Assembly (NCBI GenBank): GCA_934573855.1
Contig: CAKTMF010000010.1
Span: 1-64,000, forward strand
Reading direction: 5' to 3'
Length of the DNA stretch: 64,000 nt
Source: an uncultured Oscillospiraceae bacterium
GTDB taxonomy: Bacteria > Bacillota > Clostridia > Oscillospirales > Oscillospiraceae
The stretch's first letter is position 1. Every line of letters starts with the position of its first letter. This document shows positions 7,483-15,475 of the stretch, in pieces. The position numbers were made by a program, and so were the translations under genes. A model generated the notes under the pieces. It was not told the origin of the DNA. It saw nothing but the letters and a program-made list of their open reading frames with translations, and ran no database searches.

Positions 7483-9810
7483 TCAACCGCGCCCCGGTGT
7501 GGTATTCATCAGGCGGTAAAGCTCACTTTCCTGTGGGATCGTGCAATCAAAAGGAATCACCGCACCGGACACACGCAGAAGACCGTGCCCCGGCTCCACG
7601 TCGGTCACATAGCCCATTTGCGTATCAGAGATATGGAGAAGGTTGGAAAGCTCGGCGCGGTCAGTAGCCGCCTGATTGAACAGCATAAGGAACTCGGAGT
7701 TTGCGAACATCAGCCTTGCAGTTTCAGATTGCAGACATTCCTCCACATTCTGCGTCGCTGCCGTCATAATGCCGCCGTATTTTCGAAAACGCTTCCATGC
7801 TCGGTACAACACATCAGCGGAATAGTGGTATTTGAAGTACAGGTACACCTCGTCGAGAAATACCCATGTAAACTTGCCCTTATTCCGGTTTTCCATGACA
7901 CGGTTTTGGATGGCCTCCAGCGTGACCACAAGTGCTGTCGGGCGCAGAGATTCACCCATCTCATAAAGGTCGAGAACGACAATACGGTTACTCATGTCTA
8001 CGTCCGAGGCGTGGGCAAACACATTCAAGCTGCCCTCGGTGATCAGCTCAGCGCTCAAGGCCAACTCCCGCGCCTCCGGCTCCGGCTGCCGCATGACCTC
8101 ATTGCGCCAGTCGGTGAGAAGCGGCGCGGGAGATTTTCCTTTCAGATAAGGCTTGTAGATATTCGCCGTACACCGGTCGATGATTGATTTGTAACTGCCG
8201 CTGATTGACCCTGCCGCCATCTGCTGCTCCAATATACTTGTGATCAGCTCGGATTTTTGCGCGATGGGGTTTTCATCCTCATACCCTGCGGCGAGCTCCA
8301 ACGGATTCAGATGATGGGTACTGTGAGGACTGATTTCAACGACCTCGCCGCCGAAGGCGCGGGCAAGAGTCCCGTATTCTCGCTCAGCATCCACGATAAT
8401 AATATCGTCGTCAGTACCCAGAGCCACATTCATGATCGTATATTTCATGCCCATAGATTTGCCGGAGCCAGAAATACCAAGATAGAACGCATGGGGAGAG
8501 ACAAGACGCTTGCGGTCACAGATCAAAGGATTCTTGCTGACCTCATTTATACCGTAAGACAGGCCGCCCGGATCTTGAATTTCCTGCGCACGGAATGGGA
8601 TTGCCACGGCGCAGCTCTCCGTTGTCAGTGTGTTCAAGGCATGGAGCCGACGAAGGCCATAGGGCAAAACTGTATTCAAGCCGTCCTCCTGTTGGAAACA
8701 CGCCGGGGATATATCGCAAAGATGCTCTTTGCCGATGGCAATCAGACTTTCCGTGTCGGAATCCAGTTCCTCCAAGCTGTCCGCGGTATGAACGATGGTG
8801 ATAAGGGAGAAGATCATGCGCTGGTCGTTCTGTGTCAGATCGTCCATAAACTCGCGGGAGTTTTCCCGCTTCTGCTCCATGGAACGAGGGACTTCGGCGG
8901 TAAAGTTGTTTTTGCTGTTCTGCCGCTGCTGCCAGCGGGTAATGTCCGTCTCCACACCGAGGATGATGCTCTCCACTTCCTTGACCGCCTCATCCGTTGG
9001 AACGGGGATCATGTCAATAGAAAGAATAAGGTCGCGGGCATACTCGGTCAGATCGGAAATGAGATCATCGGTAAGGAAAGAGGCATAGGTGCGCAGAAAA
9101 AGGACGCGCCCGACCTTGTCCCCAAACTCAAAGTGGTTACGTTTGAAGCTGATGGAGTCCGGGCAGATCAAGTCCTTAAAATCTCTGCCTGTCTGCATAT
9201 AACGGTAATCGTCATAATCGAAATACTGCTCATGGCCGGGACGGAAGAAGTCATGGAGTATTCGCAGACGGCCATAATTACGTGCGGGCTTGATACCGGA
9301 ATCCAGACGGGAAAAAGTCTTTTCCAGATTAGCCCCGGCTCTGCGAAAATAGCTCTTGCTTTCCTCAATCTTGCGCTGCGGGATTGAGAGAGTTACAAAG
9401 CGTTCCTGCACGAGATTGTTGCTCTGCGCCGCACGGCCTTTCGTAATGGCATTGGCTTCCTCTCGGTAATGGTCAAGCCAGTCGTCCTTATACGGGAGCA
9501 GTATGCGCCGTTCAAACTCAGCGGGGTTGAGTCTGTGGTTTACAATGGTGATCTTGGCCGTGGCATCCGTGGGCAGCGAATTGATCGCGGCACAGTAGGC
9601 ATTGAAGATGCTCCGCTGTGTTTCCTGTGAGGCTGCGATATAGTTTACATCCGTGAGTTTCCAGCTTCGGGAGTGCTTATTGCCCACTTCCCAAATACCG
9701 TTGGTATAGATGCGCTTGATCGGTATGCTCTGCTGTACAGAGTGCGGCACCTTTACCCTGACGCGCTCGCTCTTGTTCGCGGACATAAGCGTTTTAATCA
9801 TAGTCTCCAC
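7483..9810 (-). CDS. virB4: VirB4-family conjugation ATPase
   Basis: A 775-residue ATPase that powers assembly of and transport through the type IV secretion channel at the inner face of the membrane. It has a Walker A motif, GISGSGKS (about residue 450), an 'IIIVDAEREYGTLARAFGGEVVEISP' segment typical of VirB4/TraE proteins, and a Walker B motif, WVFLDEVYLYF (about residue 655). An 'AATQNVEECL' sensor-like segment follows. Its start overlaps the end of the PrgI gene by 17 bp and its stop lies one base from the start of the hydrolase gene, so the three are clearly co-transcribed. Length and motifs are normal for Firmicute ICEs. Confidence 0.95.
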   Translation of the reverse strand: METMIKTLMSANKSERVRVKVPHSVQQSIPIKRIYTNGIWEVGNKHSRSWKLTDVNYIAASQETQRSIFNAYCAAINSLPTDATAKITIVNHRLNPAEFERRILLPYKDDWLDHYREEANAITKGRAAQSNNLVQERFVTLSIPQRKIEESKSYFRRAGANLEKTFSRLDSGIKPARNYGRLRILHDFFRPGHEQYFDYDDYRYMQTGRDFKDLICPDSISFKRNHFEFGDKVGRVLFLRTYASFLTDDLISDLTEYARDLILSIDMIPVPTDEAVKEVESIILGVETDITRWQQRQNSKNNFTAEVPRSMEQKRENSREFMDDLTQNDQRMIFSLITIVHTADSLEELDSDTESLIAIGKEHLCDISPACFQQEDGLNTVLPYGLRRLHALNTLTTESCAVAIPFRAQEIQDPGGLSYGINEVSKNPLICDRKRLVSPHAFYLGISGSGKSMGMKYTIMNVALGTDDDIIIVDAEREYGTLARAFGGEVVEISPHSTHHLNPLELAAGYEDENPIAQKSELITSILEQQMAAGSISGSYKSIIDRCTANIYKPYLKGKSPAPLLTDWRNEVMRQPEPEARELALSAELITEGSLNVFAHASDVDMSNRIVVLDLYEMGESLRPTALVVTLEAIQNRVMENRNKGKFTWVFLDEVYLYFKYHYSADVLYRAWKRFRKYGGIMTAATQNVEECLQSETARLMFANSEFLMLFNQAATDRAELSNLLHISDTQMGYVTDVEPGHGLLRVSGAVIPFDCTIPQESELYRLMNTTPGRG

Positions 9811-10147
9811 GCCCCTTTCTGTTAAAGCGGTTATAAAATATATTTTCGCCTACATACTTTCGGTCGCCGGCATACAGAACTTCCGTCTTGATAACAGCCC
9901 ATATAAACTGTTCAAAGGTCATGCCGTTATAAGAGAAAAAGCCCGCCATTGCCGCAGGAGAAGCCAGCACGATACACAGCCAGCTTGCGGTTTCCTTTCC
10001 AATGGTCGGGCCAAGCAGCATATAGACACCTACGGCGATAGCAACGGCAAAGATCGCGCAAAAGAACTGCCGGGCAGATAGGCCGAAGAAAATAGTTTCC
10101 TTGTACTGCCGGATTTCTTTCGGAATTTTTACTTCTATGAAGAGCAC
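9794..10147 (-). CDS. PrgI-family conjugation membrane protein
   Basis: A 117-residue protein with the PrgI pattern: an N-terminal 'VKIPKEIRQYKETIFFGLSARQF' segment followed by two close transmembrane helices (about residues 28-48 and 52-72), then a short basic tail. PrgI/VirB3-like proteins sit in the membrane next to VirB4 in Gram-positive type IV systems. The end of the gene overlaps the VirB4 start. A GAGGTG ribosome site lies directly upstream. Confidence 0.88.
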   Translation of the reverse strand: MLFIEVKIPKEIRQYKETIFFGLSARQFFCAIFAVAIAVGVYMLLGPTIGKETASWLCIVLASPAAMAGFFSYNGMTFEQFIWAVIKTEVLYAGDRKYVGENIFYNRFNRKGRGDYD

Positions 10148-10164
10148 CTCATTTCATTTGAAAA

Positions 10165-10193
10165 TTTGACGTGTTTTTGCACTTGAGGGATAA
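10165..10193 (+). promoter_or_regulatory. Promoter of the 107-residue membrane protein gene
   Basis: TTGACG, 17 bases, then GATAAT, about 37 bp ahead of the plus-strand gene at 10230. It gives that gene independent expression from the opposing conjugation operon. Confidence 0.6.
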
Positions 10194-10229
10194 TAATAGC
10201 AGAAAAAGTTTTGAAAGGAGCTTGACATT

Positions 10230-10553
10230 ATGAGCATGATACAACAGCTTTTGACCGTGGCCGGGATACTGGTCGCCCTGCCCTTTGCGGTAAAACTTCT
10301 ATGGAAGCTTTATTTGCTCCCATTGGGATTTTGGCTTGCGGCGACGCACCTGTTTTGGCCTGAATGGGCAGCTTCGCACGAAACGCTGAGCTTCGCTCTG
10401 CTGAGCGGATGCATCCTCTTCTTCCTCGGCGCTTGGGGGATACGCTATGCTGGCAAGAAACGTAAGGAAAAGGAATGGCTTGATCATGTACTGACAACGG
10501 CACCGGTTTTAGAGTACCGTCCAAAAAATGCGTTTCACGGTGAAACGGAATAA
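10230..10553 (+). CDS. Small two-helix membrane protein, unknown
   Basis: A 107-residue protein with two hydrophobic segments (about residues 5-45 and 55-72), a basic loop KKRKEKEW and a short C-terminus. It runs opposite to the surrounding conjugation operon, has its own promoter and a GAAAGGAG ribosome site, and ends with NAFHGETE, encoded by copy 3 of the parS-like palindrome. I do not recognise the family. Position inside the transfer operon hints at a role such as entry exclusion or channel regulation, but nothing in the sequence proves it. Confidence 0.6.
   Translation: MSMIQQLLTVAGILVALPFAVKLLWKLYLLPLGFWLAATHLFWPEWAASHETLSFALLSGCILFFLGAWGIRYAGKKRKEKEWLDHVLTTAPVLEYRPKNAFHGETE
10531..10547. 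repeat. parS-like palindrome, copy 3 (inside CDS end)
   Basis: A perfect CGTTTCACGGTGAAACG at the 3' end of the 107-residue protein gene, translated as AFHGET just before the stop codon. The convergent MT-A70 gene ends within 10 bp. Confidence 0.85.
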
Positions 10554-10555
10554 GA

Positions 10556-11128
10556 TTAAGCGGTGGGATCACCTTCAATCTCACCGCTACTCTTTTCCAA
10601 CACTATATCACTGAGGACCTCGTTGCCCCAAACATCCCAGCCGGGCGGAGATTGTCGCGCAAATAGCTCTATGCGGGGGACGTCACCCATAAGAGCCTCA
10701 ATACGCCGCCGCGCCTCAGCGGGCTTTTTGCTGTGCTCCTCTACATGGGAGATAATCACCTGATGAACATTTCTTGCCTTTCGGTGCGGGTGGCCTTTCG
10801 TGGCAAGCATACAGATCTCCACATTGGAACGTGTCCAGTAGCCCATGCCCCAAAAGATACCGTCGCTGTGCCGATTGAGCTTTACCCATACAAAGGCGGT
10901 GGTCTTATACTCAAACCCCCATGCGCGGATCACCTGCAGAGCCTCCGAAATCATAGGTAATGTAGCCCACATAAAAAGGATGCAGTCTTTGGCGGCCAGC
11001 TCCTGCACAGGTAGAGCCTTAATTTCACCGAGTTCCATTGTCGGATAATGCTTTTCAATATCCCCGTGGCCTTTCCACATTTTATAACGCCAGGGAGGGT
11101 CAGCATAAATCACAGAGTATTTCTTCAC
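10556..11128 (-). CDS. MT-A70-family adenine methyltransferase
   Basis: A 190-residue methyltransferase with the catalytic DPPW motif (residues 10-13, IYADPPWRY) and the MT-A70 features 'FMWATLPMISEALQVIRAWGFEYKT' and 'CMLATKGHPHR', ending with 'ELFARQSPPGWDVWGNE'. MT-A70-like enzymes of phages and mobile elements methylate adenine N6 in DNA. It is embedded in the transfer operon: its ATG overlaps the VirB6 stop by 4 bp. It may protect the ICE DNA from restriction in a new host, complementing ArdC. Substrate specificity cannot be read from the sequence. Confidence 0.85.
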   Translation of the reverse strand: MKKYSVIYADPPWRYKMWKGHGDIEKHYPTMELGEIKALPVQELAAKDCILFMWATLPMISEALQVIRAWGFEYKTTAFVWVKLNRHSDGIFWGMGYWTRSNVEICMLATKGHPHRKARNVHQVIISHVEEHSKKPAEARRRIEALMGDVPRIELFARQSPPGWDVWGNEVLSDIVLEKSSGEIEGDPTA

Positions 11129-11973
11129 AGGCTGAACATCTCCCGCACGATCCGATCCGCGCCTTTCACAAGTCCGGTCAGAACAAGCATATTAAAGACA
11201 AGCTCCCCGATGTATTCCCATGCCATCGTTACGGCGGGCAGGCTGCTGTCTACAACGGGAGATCCGCTGGACAAAAAGGCCGAGTAGATCAGACAGGCCA
11301 GCACGATCACCGCGCCTTCCAGACATACGCCAATGTAAGACTTTACAAAGGCTTTTCCCATCCCCGCCGTGTTTTCTCCTGCAAAGGAGGCTAAGGGCAG
11401 CGGAGATATAGCCGTATAGATATATAGCTTGAAAAAGCGTCCGTACACAGTAAGTATCAGAATAAAGGACAGGACGGTAATGAACAGGCTGCCGAGGAAG
11501 GAAACCAGCCAAAGCGGGATGCTCTGTAAAAAGCCGACGTCCTCAATGGCACTGACGATCTCGGCGGGCAGCTCCGCCGTTGTAGTGACGCTGCCCCCGA
11601 TGCTGCTCATAGATGCAGACACAACGCTGCCGCAGATAGAGAAAATAGCAGTCATCAATTCCATGCCGCGACCGACCGCCACCTTTGCCAGCACAAAGCG
11701 AATAAAATGCCGCAGAGCAAATTCCGGTCTTTGCAGCTCCTTAAAGGATGCAGCAGAGGAAAAGATGCCGACAGCAAAGAACAGCACCAATAGACCATAG
11801 CCGATACCCACAAGGGCAGAATTGATGTTGGTTATCACGCTCCATATCTGCCCGCCCTTAAAGGTTTCCGGTGTTTGTGTAATCAGCGTCCATAGCTCGG
11901 CAAGCTTATCGTTCCATGTGGCAATGGCACTTTCCAGATTTCTTATAACCCAGTTATCACTAATTGACTTCAC
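11125..11973 (-). CDS. VirB6-like (TrbL-type) conjugation channel protein
   Basis: A polytopic membrane protein of roughly 280 residues that forms part of the transfer channel. It has several hydrophobic helices, among them 'GIGYGLLVLFFAVGIFS', 'SIPLWLVSFLGSLFITVLSFI' and 'GAVIVLACLIYSAFL', and the 'FKLYIYTAISPLPLASFAGE' segment characteristic of Gram-positive VirB6 proteins. The start is uncertain. A GGAGGTGA site at 11968-11976 is followed by no in-frame ATG: possible starts are GTG at 11979 or 11973, or a rare ATT at 11964, which has ideal spacing. The open frame continues much further upstream, but that part is antisense to the RelB gene and is not coding. Confidence 0.82.
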   Translation of the reverse strand: MKSISDNWVIRNLESAIATWNDKLAELWTLITQTPETFKGGQIWSVITNINSALVGIGYGLLVLFFAVGIFSSAASFKELQRPEFALRHFIRFVLAKVAVGRGMELMTAIFSICGSVVSASMSSIGGSVTTTAELPAEIVSAIEDVGFLQSIPLWLVSFLGSLFITVLSFILILTVYGRFFKLYIYTAISPLPLASFAGENTAGMGKAFVKSYIGVCLEGAVIVLACLIYSAFLSSGSPVVDSSLPAVTMAWEYIGELVFNMLVLTGLVKGADRIVREMFSL

Positions 11974-12008
11974 CTCCACATATAATTGTAAATTTTTAGT
12001 GCAATGTA

Positions 12009-12037
12009 TTGATTTTTTCGTGCAAAACGCATATACT
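12009..12037 (+). promoter_or_regulatory. Promoter of the RelB/YafQ module
   Basis: TTGATT, 17 bases, then TATACT. The segment around it repeats GTGCAA twice (about 12000 and 12020), a possible operator for the antitoxin. Confidence 0.6.
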
Positions 12038-12066
12038 ATGTTCGTAATCGGAAAGGAGATGATTTT

Positions 12067-12342
12067 ATGGCCGGTTCCACCAATATTAGTATCCGTATGG
12101 ATTCCGATGTCAAAGCACAGGCCGATGCGTTGTTTGGCGAACTTGGGATGAATTTGACCACGGCTTTTAATGTTTTCGTTCGTCAAGCCTTGCGTGAAGG
12201 CCGCATTCCCTTTGAGGTTTCCCTTAACCATCCGAACAAAGAAACGATTGCTGCCATGCTGGAAGCGGAAAGGATTGCAAGAGACCCGTCTGTAAAGGGA
12301 TATACCGATATGGATGAACTTTTTGCTGATTTGCGGAAATGA
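12067..12342 (+). CDS. RelB/DinJ-family antitoxin
   Basis: A 91-residue antitoxin with an N-terminal ribbon-helix-helix (NISIRMDSDVKAQADALFGELGMNLTTAFNVFVRQAL), which binds operator DNA, and the conserved 'REGRIPFEV' segment of the RelB/DinJ family. The C-terminal part (about residues 60-91) should wrap the toxin. The stop overlaps the toxin start by 4 bp (ATGA). A strong GAAAGGAG site precedes the ATG. The module runs against the conjugation operon and has its own promoter, so it is best seen as an inserted stabilisation cassette for the ICE. Confidence 0.92.
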   Translation: MAGSTNISIRMDSDVKAQADALFGELGMNLTTAFNVFVRQALREGRIPFEVSLNHPNKETIAAMLEAERIARDPSVKGYTDMDELFADLRK

Positions 12343-12623
12343 CAAAATATACAGTCAAATACACGACTCAATTCAAAAAGGACTATAAGCTTGCCTTGAA
12401 ACGGGGCGTGAAGATGGAACTGCTGAATAATGTCATCTCGGATTTGGCAAATGGGGTTTCTCTGCCGGAAAAGAACAACGATCACGCGCTGACAGGAAAT
12501 TGGGTCGGACACAGAGAATGCCATATTCTCCCTGATTGGCTTCTCATCTATCGGATCGACGGGGATGTTCTTGTGCTGACAATAGCTCGCACCGGGACAC
12601 ACAGCGACCTATTTGGGAAATGA
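12339..12623 (+). CDS. YafQ-family mRNA interferase toxin
   Basis: A 94-residue RelE/YafQ-type toxin. Family features are 'YTTQFKKDYKLALKRG' at the N-terminus, 'DHALTGNWVGHRECHILPDWLLIYRI' in the middle and 'LTIARTGTHSDLF' at the end. The last contains the conserved catalytic-region His and Phe. Such toxins cleave mRNA on the ribosome unless bound by the antitoxin encoded immediately upstream. The length is normal and there is no sign of inactivation. Confidence 0.93.
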   Translation: MTKYTVKYTTQFKKDYKLALKRGVKMELLNNVISDLANGVSLPEKNNDHALTGNWVGHRECHILPDWLLIYRIDGDVLVLTIARTGTHSDLFGK

Positions 12624-12629
12624 TTGAAT

Positions 12630-12664
12630 GAGGTAATGCGTTTCACCGTGAAACGCATTACCTC
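12630..12664. terminator. 35-bp palindrome: parS-like copy 4 and likely terminator
   Basis: A perfect 35-bp palindrome centred on the parS-like core (12639-12655, CGTTTCACCGTGAAACG), followed by CTTTTCT. It lies between the convergent YafQ and Maff2 genes and could end both transcripts as well as carry the ParB-type site. It is the longest and most symmetrical copy in the element. Confidence 0.75.
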
Positions 12665-12669
12665 TTTTC

Positions 12670-12987
12670 TTATACTGCGCCGATGGCGGCGAGGATTTCC
12701 TTTGCAAAGGCAATCACAAGCCCGCCGAACAGACACAGGAAACCCTGAGAACGCTGGCTTGCGTCATGGCTCTGGATGGACATACCGACCTGCACGATGC
12801 CCCATCCGAGGATAATTACTCCGATGGCCTTAATCGCGCTGAAAATGAAGTCGGACAGATTGTTGACCACAGCGATAGGATCACCGTCGGCGGCAAAGGC
12901 GCTGGTGGTTAAGAATGCCACGCAAAGTATGAGTGCGCTCCACACAGACATGAATATTTTTGCGCGTTTCGTAGTAGATTTCTTCAT
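12670..12987 (-). CDS. Maff2-family (VirB2/TrbC-like) transfer protein
   Basis: About 105 residues from the ATG at 12987, which has GGAGG eight bases upstream; the frame extends further but that part is not preceded by a site. The protein has a signal-like N-terminus (MKKSTTKRAKIFMSVWSALILCVAFLTTSAFA) and two hydrophobic helices, the pattern of Maff2/VirB2-type small membrane proteins encoded between VirD4 and VirB6 in Gram-positive ICEs. It presumably forms an extracellular or membrane part of the transfer channel. Confidence 0.82.
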   Translation of the reverse strand: MKKSTTKRAKIFMSVWSALILCVAFLTTSAFAADGDPIAVVNNLSDFIFSAIKAIGVIILGWGIVQVGMSIQSHDASQRSQGFLCLFGGLVIAFAKEILAAIGAV

Positions 12988-13127
12988 TCGTTTTCCTCCA
13001 TAATAGATGATAAAGAATAAATCCCCATGTGCAAAAATACGTTCCACTAATAAATGAAATCTAAGCGCATGGGGATTTTTTCGCATCCGTTCCGGTTGCC
13101 CCGCAAGGGGCGAGGAACGGGCGATTA

Positions 13128-14825
13128 TTATAATATTTCTATGGAAGCGGAGCTTTCATAGAAATACCGCATATCATAGAGACAATGCGGGCTGTGGACG
13201 TAAGGGGCAGCCCCGCCGTCCTCTGTGAACTGAATATTGGGGTGCTTCATCAGCTCGTATTTCTCGTCAATGACCGGCCTTTCCCCGCGGATAAACACAA
13301 TGGCATTTTTATTATCCAAAAGGCGGACTTCATCCGGAGTCATAAGGTCTCGGCCTGCCTGTTGGATGCTTTGACTGTACGATCCGTTTCGCCCCTTGCT
13401 TTGACTGCTGGATTTGGTTGAAATAGTCTCCTTGCCCAGAAGCTCGGAAACATATTTGTGCGTACTCTGCTCATTGCCGCCGAGATAGACAAAAGTATCC
13501 GCATTGCCGATAATGCCCTCCCAGTCGTCCTTAAACAGAGCTTTGAGCTGGGATATATTTTGTAGAATGATCGTGGCCATGATGTTGCGGGAACGCATGG
13601 TCGCCTGCAACCGAGCGTAGCCGTCCGGGAGAGCGACATTGGCAAACTCGTCGAACATGAGGCGCACCGGCACGGGCAGACCGCCCATGTGAACCTTGTC
13701 TGCCTGATAGTACAGCTCTTGAAATGCCTGCGTATAGAGAAGCCCCACAAGAAAATTGAGACTGTTATCGTTGCTGTCCGGTATCACGCAAAAGATAGCC
13801 TGCTTGCGCTCTCCCAGCTTGGACAGCTCCAAATTGTCCTCATCGGTAATGTCCTGTATCTCCCGCAGAGTGAACGACGCGAGACGGACGGCGGCTGAAA
13901 CAAGAATGCTCTTAGCTGTCTTGCCCGCAGCCTGCTTGAAAATGTGATACTGCCGAACAGCGATGTGATCCGGCTGTTCTTCCTCCAACGCCTCGAAAAG
14001 CAGATCCAGCGCCGATTGATAATCGTCGTCATCCTCTTTCGCTCCGCCGTACTCGATCATGGTGAGCATCATTTCCAAAGTCTGTTCGTAAGGCGGGGAC
14101 TCATGGAGAAGATACAGCATAAGGGCAGAGTCGAGGGCAATTTCGGATTTCTCCCAAAAGGGATCGTTCTGGCTGGCGTTTTTCGGTGTGGTGTTCTGAA
14201 TAAAGTTGCTGATGAGCCGGAACACGTCGGAGTCCTTGCGGATATAGCGGAAAGGATTATAGCTGTCGGAATGGCTCGGCTCGATGAGGTCAAACACTTT
14301 GACAACATACCCCTGCTGCAAGAGAAACGGGGCAACTGCGCGGACAAGCTCGCCCTTTGGGTCGGTGCAGATAAAGCTGGTATTTGCCAAAAGAAGATTC
14401 GGCTTCACAACAAATCTCGTCTTGCCTGCGCCGCTGCCGCCCACAACGATCTGAAGAAGATTCCTCATATGCTGCCGTCCGTTGAGGCTCATACACAGGT
14501 GCTTTGTGAGGATGACGTTTTTGTCGGGATCTTTATCACTGTACTTTTTGTTCAGCTCCCGGACATTTCCCCAACGGGCAGAGCCGTGTTCCTCACCGGG
14601 GCGCTTGTTCTCATTAGAGGAATAATAAAGAACGATTCCGCCGACATACAGCAGCAGAGCGCCCAGCATGAATTTGACAGTGTACGGTGTCCAATGCAGA
14701 GAAAAGGGGGCGTTCATCGCATCGGGAAAGACGGCCATGAACTGAAAGAGATTCATGCCGGCCTCATAAACGCCTGCTGCCAGCGCAGCCAGATAGAGAA
14801 TGAACAGGGAGAGCACCGCCCACAT
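13128..14825 (-). CDS. virD4: VirD4/TraG-family coupling protein
   Basis: A 565-residue type IV coupling ATPase that brings the relaxase-DNA complex to the channel. Two N-terminal transmembrane helices (about residues 1-20 and 50-68) precede the conserved 'HGSARWGNVREL' motif, Walker A VVGGSGAGKTR (about 133), 'TDPKGELVR', Walker B VRLMFDEFAN (about 391) and the 'ATIILQNISQLKALF' region. The ATG at 14825 has no good ribosome site; a GGGAGG lies about 35 bp further upstream with no usual start codon after it in this frame, so the true start may be slightly upstream and non-canonical. DUF3801 and relaxase genes lie directly upstream in the same operon. Confidence 0.93.
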   Translation of the reverse strand: MWAVLSLFILYLAALAAGVYEAGMNLFQFMAVFPDAMNAPFSLHWTPYTVKFMLGALLLYVGGIVLYYSSNENKRPGEEHGSARWGNVRELNKKYSDKDPDKNVILTKHLCMSLNGRQHMRNLLQIVVGGSGAGKTRFVVKPNLLLANTSFICTDPKGELVRAVAPFLLQQGYVVKVFDLIEPSHSDSYNPFRYIRKDSDVFRLISNFIQNTTPKNASQNDPFWEKSEIALDSALMLYLLHESPPYEQTLEMMLTMIEYGGAKEDDDDYQSALDLLFEALEEEQPDHIAVRQYHIFKQAAGKTAKSILVSAAVRLASFTLREIQDITDEDNLELSKLGERKQAIFCVIPDSNDNSLNFLVGLLYTQAFQELYYQADKVHMGGLPVPVRLMFDEFANVALPDGYARLQATMRSRNIMATIILQNISQLKALFKDDWEGIIGNADTFVYLGGNEQSTHKYVSELLGKETISTKSSSQSKGRNGSYSQSIQQAGRDLMTPDEVRLLDNKNAIVFIRGERPVIDEKYELMKHPNIQFTEDGGAAPYVHSPHCLYDMRYFYESSASIEIL

Positions 14826-14878
14826 AGGGGCGGTCTCGCGGAAAGATTTACGGTTTATATAGGCATCCCTCCCAAATC

Positions 14879-14895
14879 CGTTTCACCATGAAACG
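14879..14895. repeat. parS-like palindrome, copy 5 (one mismatch)
   Basis: CGTTTCACCATGAAACG, between the DUF3801 stop and the VirD4 start; one arm position deviates from perfect symmetry. Confidence 0.8.
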
Positions 14896-14897
14896 CA

Positions 14898-15475
14898 TTA
14901 CCGTGTCTTGCTCCTGCTTCGTACCGGCGGAGACTTGCTTTGTGCTTTCGCTGCCGCGTCGAGCTCACGGAGCTTTTGACGCACAGAGGGTTTTTCATCC
15001 GTCTGCGGTCTGTTCAAGCCAATCCCGCGCTCGTCGGAGGATTTCTCTTGTGGAGCGCGGGACTTCTCTTTTTTTATGGCATTTTCCTCCGACTTCACTT
15101 CCGGCACGGCATAGTCCATTGCCTCCATGACGGCGTTAAGTTGTGCACTGTAATTCACATTGGAAATGATGTGCAGAACGCCGGTTTCCTTGTTCTCATG
15201 CTTGGCGGTTGCGTACAGGACACCGAACTGTTTGGCGATTTCCCGGAACCTCTCATAGTCTGCGGCCTTGATCGGGATGATAACGGACTCGGCGTTGCTG
15301 TCCTTCATCAGCCGTTCAATGCCGACCTTGCAACCACCTTATAGTTTTGCTTTACCATCGCGGCCAACAGTGCCGCCACGTTCACAAGACCTTTTGCGGA
15401 AAGCTCCGCTGCGATCTTGGCGGCTTCCAGCCACTCCTTGATCATCAGATCGGCCACTTCGCCGCTTACTTCCAT
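14898..15475 (-). pseudogene. DUF3801/PcfB-family protein, frameshifted
   Basis: Two overlapping frames together make one DUF3801 (PcfB-like) protein. The N-terminal frame starts at the ATG at 15475 behind AAGGAGG and reads MEVSGEVADLMIKEWLEAAK through VKQNYKVV, then runs into a stop at 15308-15310. The second frame continues with KVGIERLMKDSNAESVIIPIKA to 14898. Restoring one base near 15330 (GGTTGCAAGG to GGTTGGCAAGG) joins them into a normal 190-residue protein. Family members bind the coupling protein or help load the relaxase. It is either a real decay, a sequencing indel, or a split gene rescued by the TGATG stop-start overlap. Confidence 0.75.

Noticed and set aside
11974..12345. N-terminal extension of the VirB6 frame
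   Set aside because: The open frame continues antisense to the RelB gene with no transfer-protein features; the ribosome site near 11970 marks the true start region.
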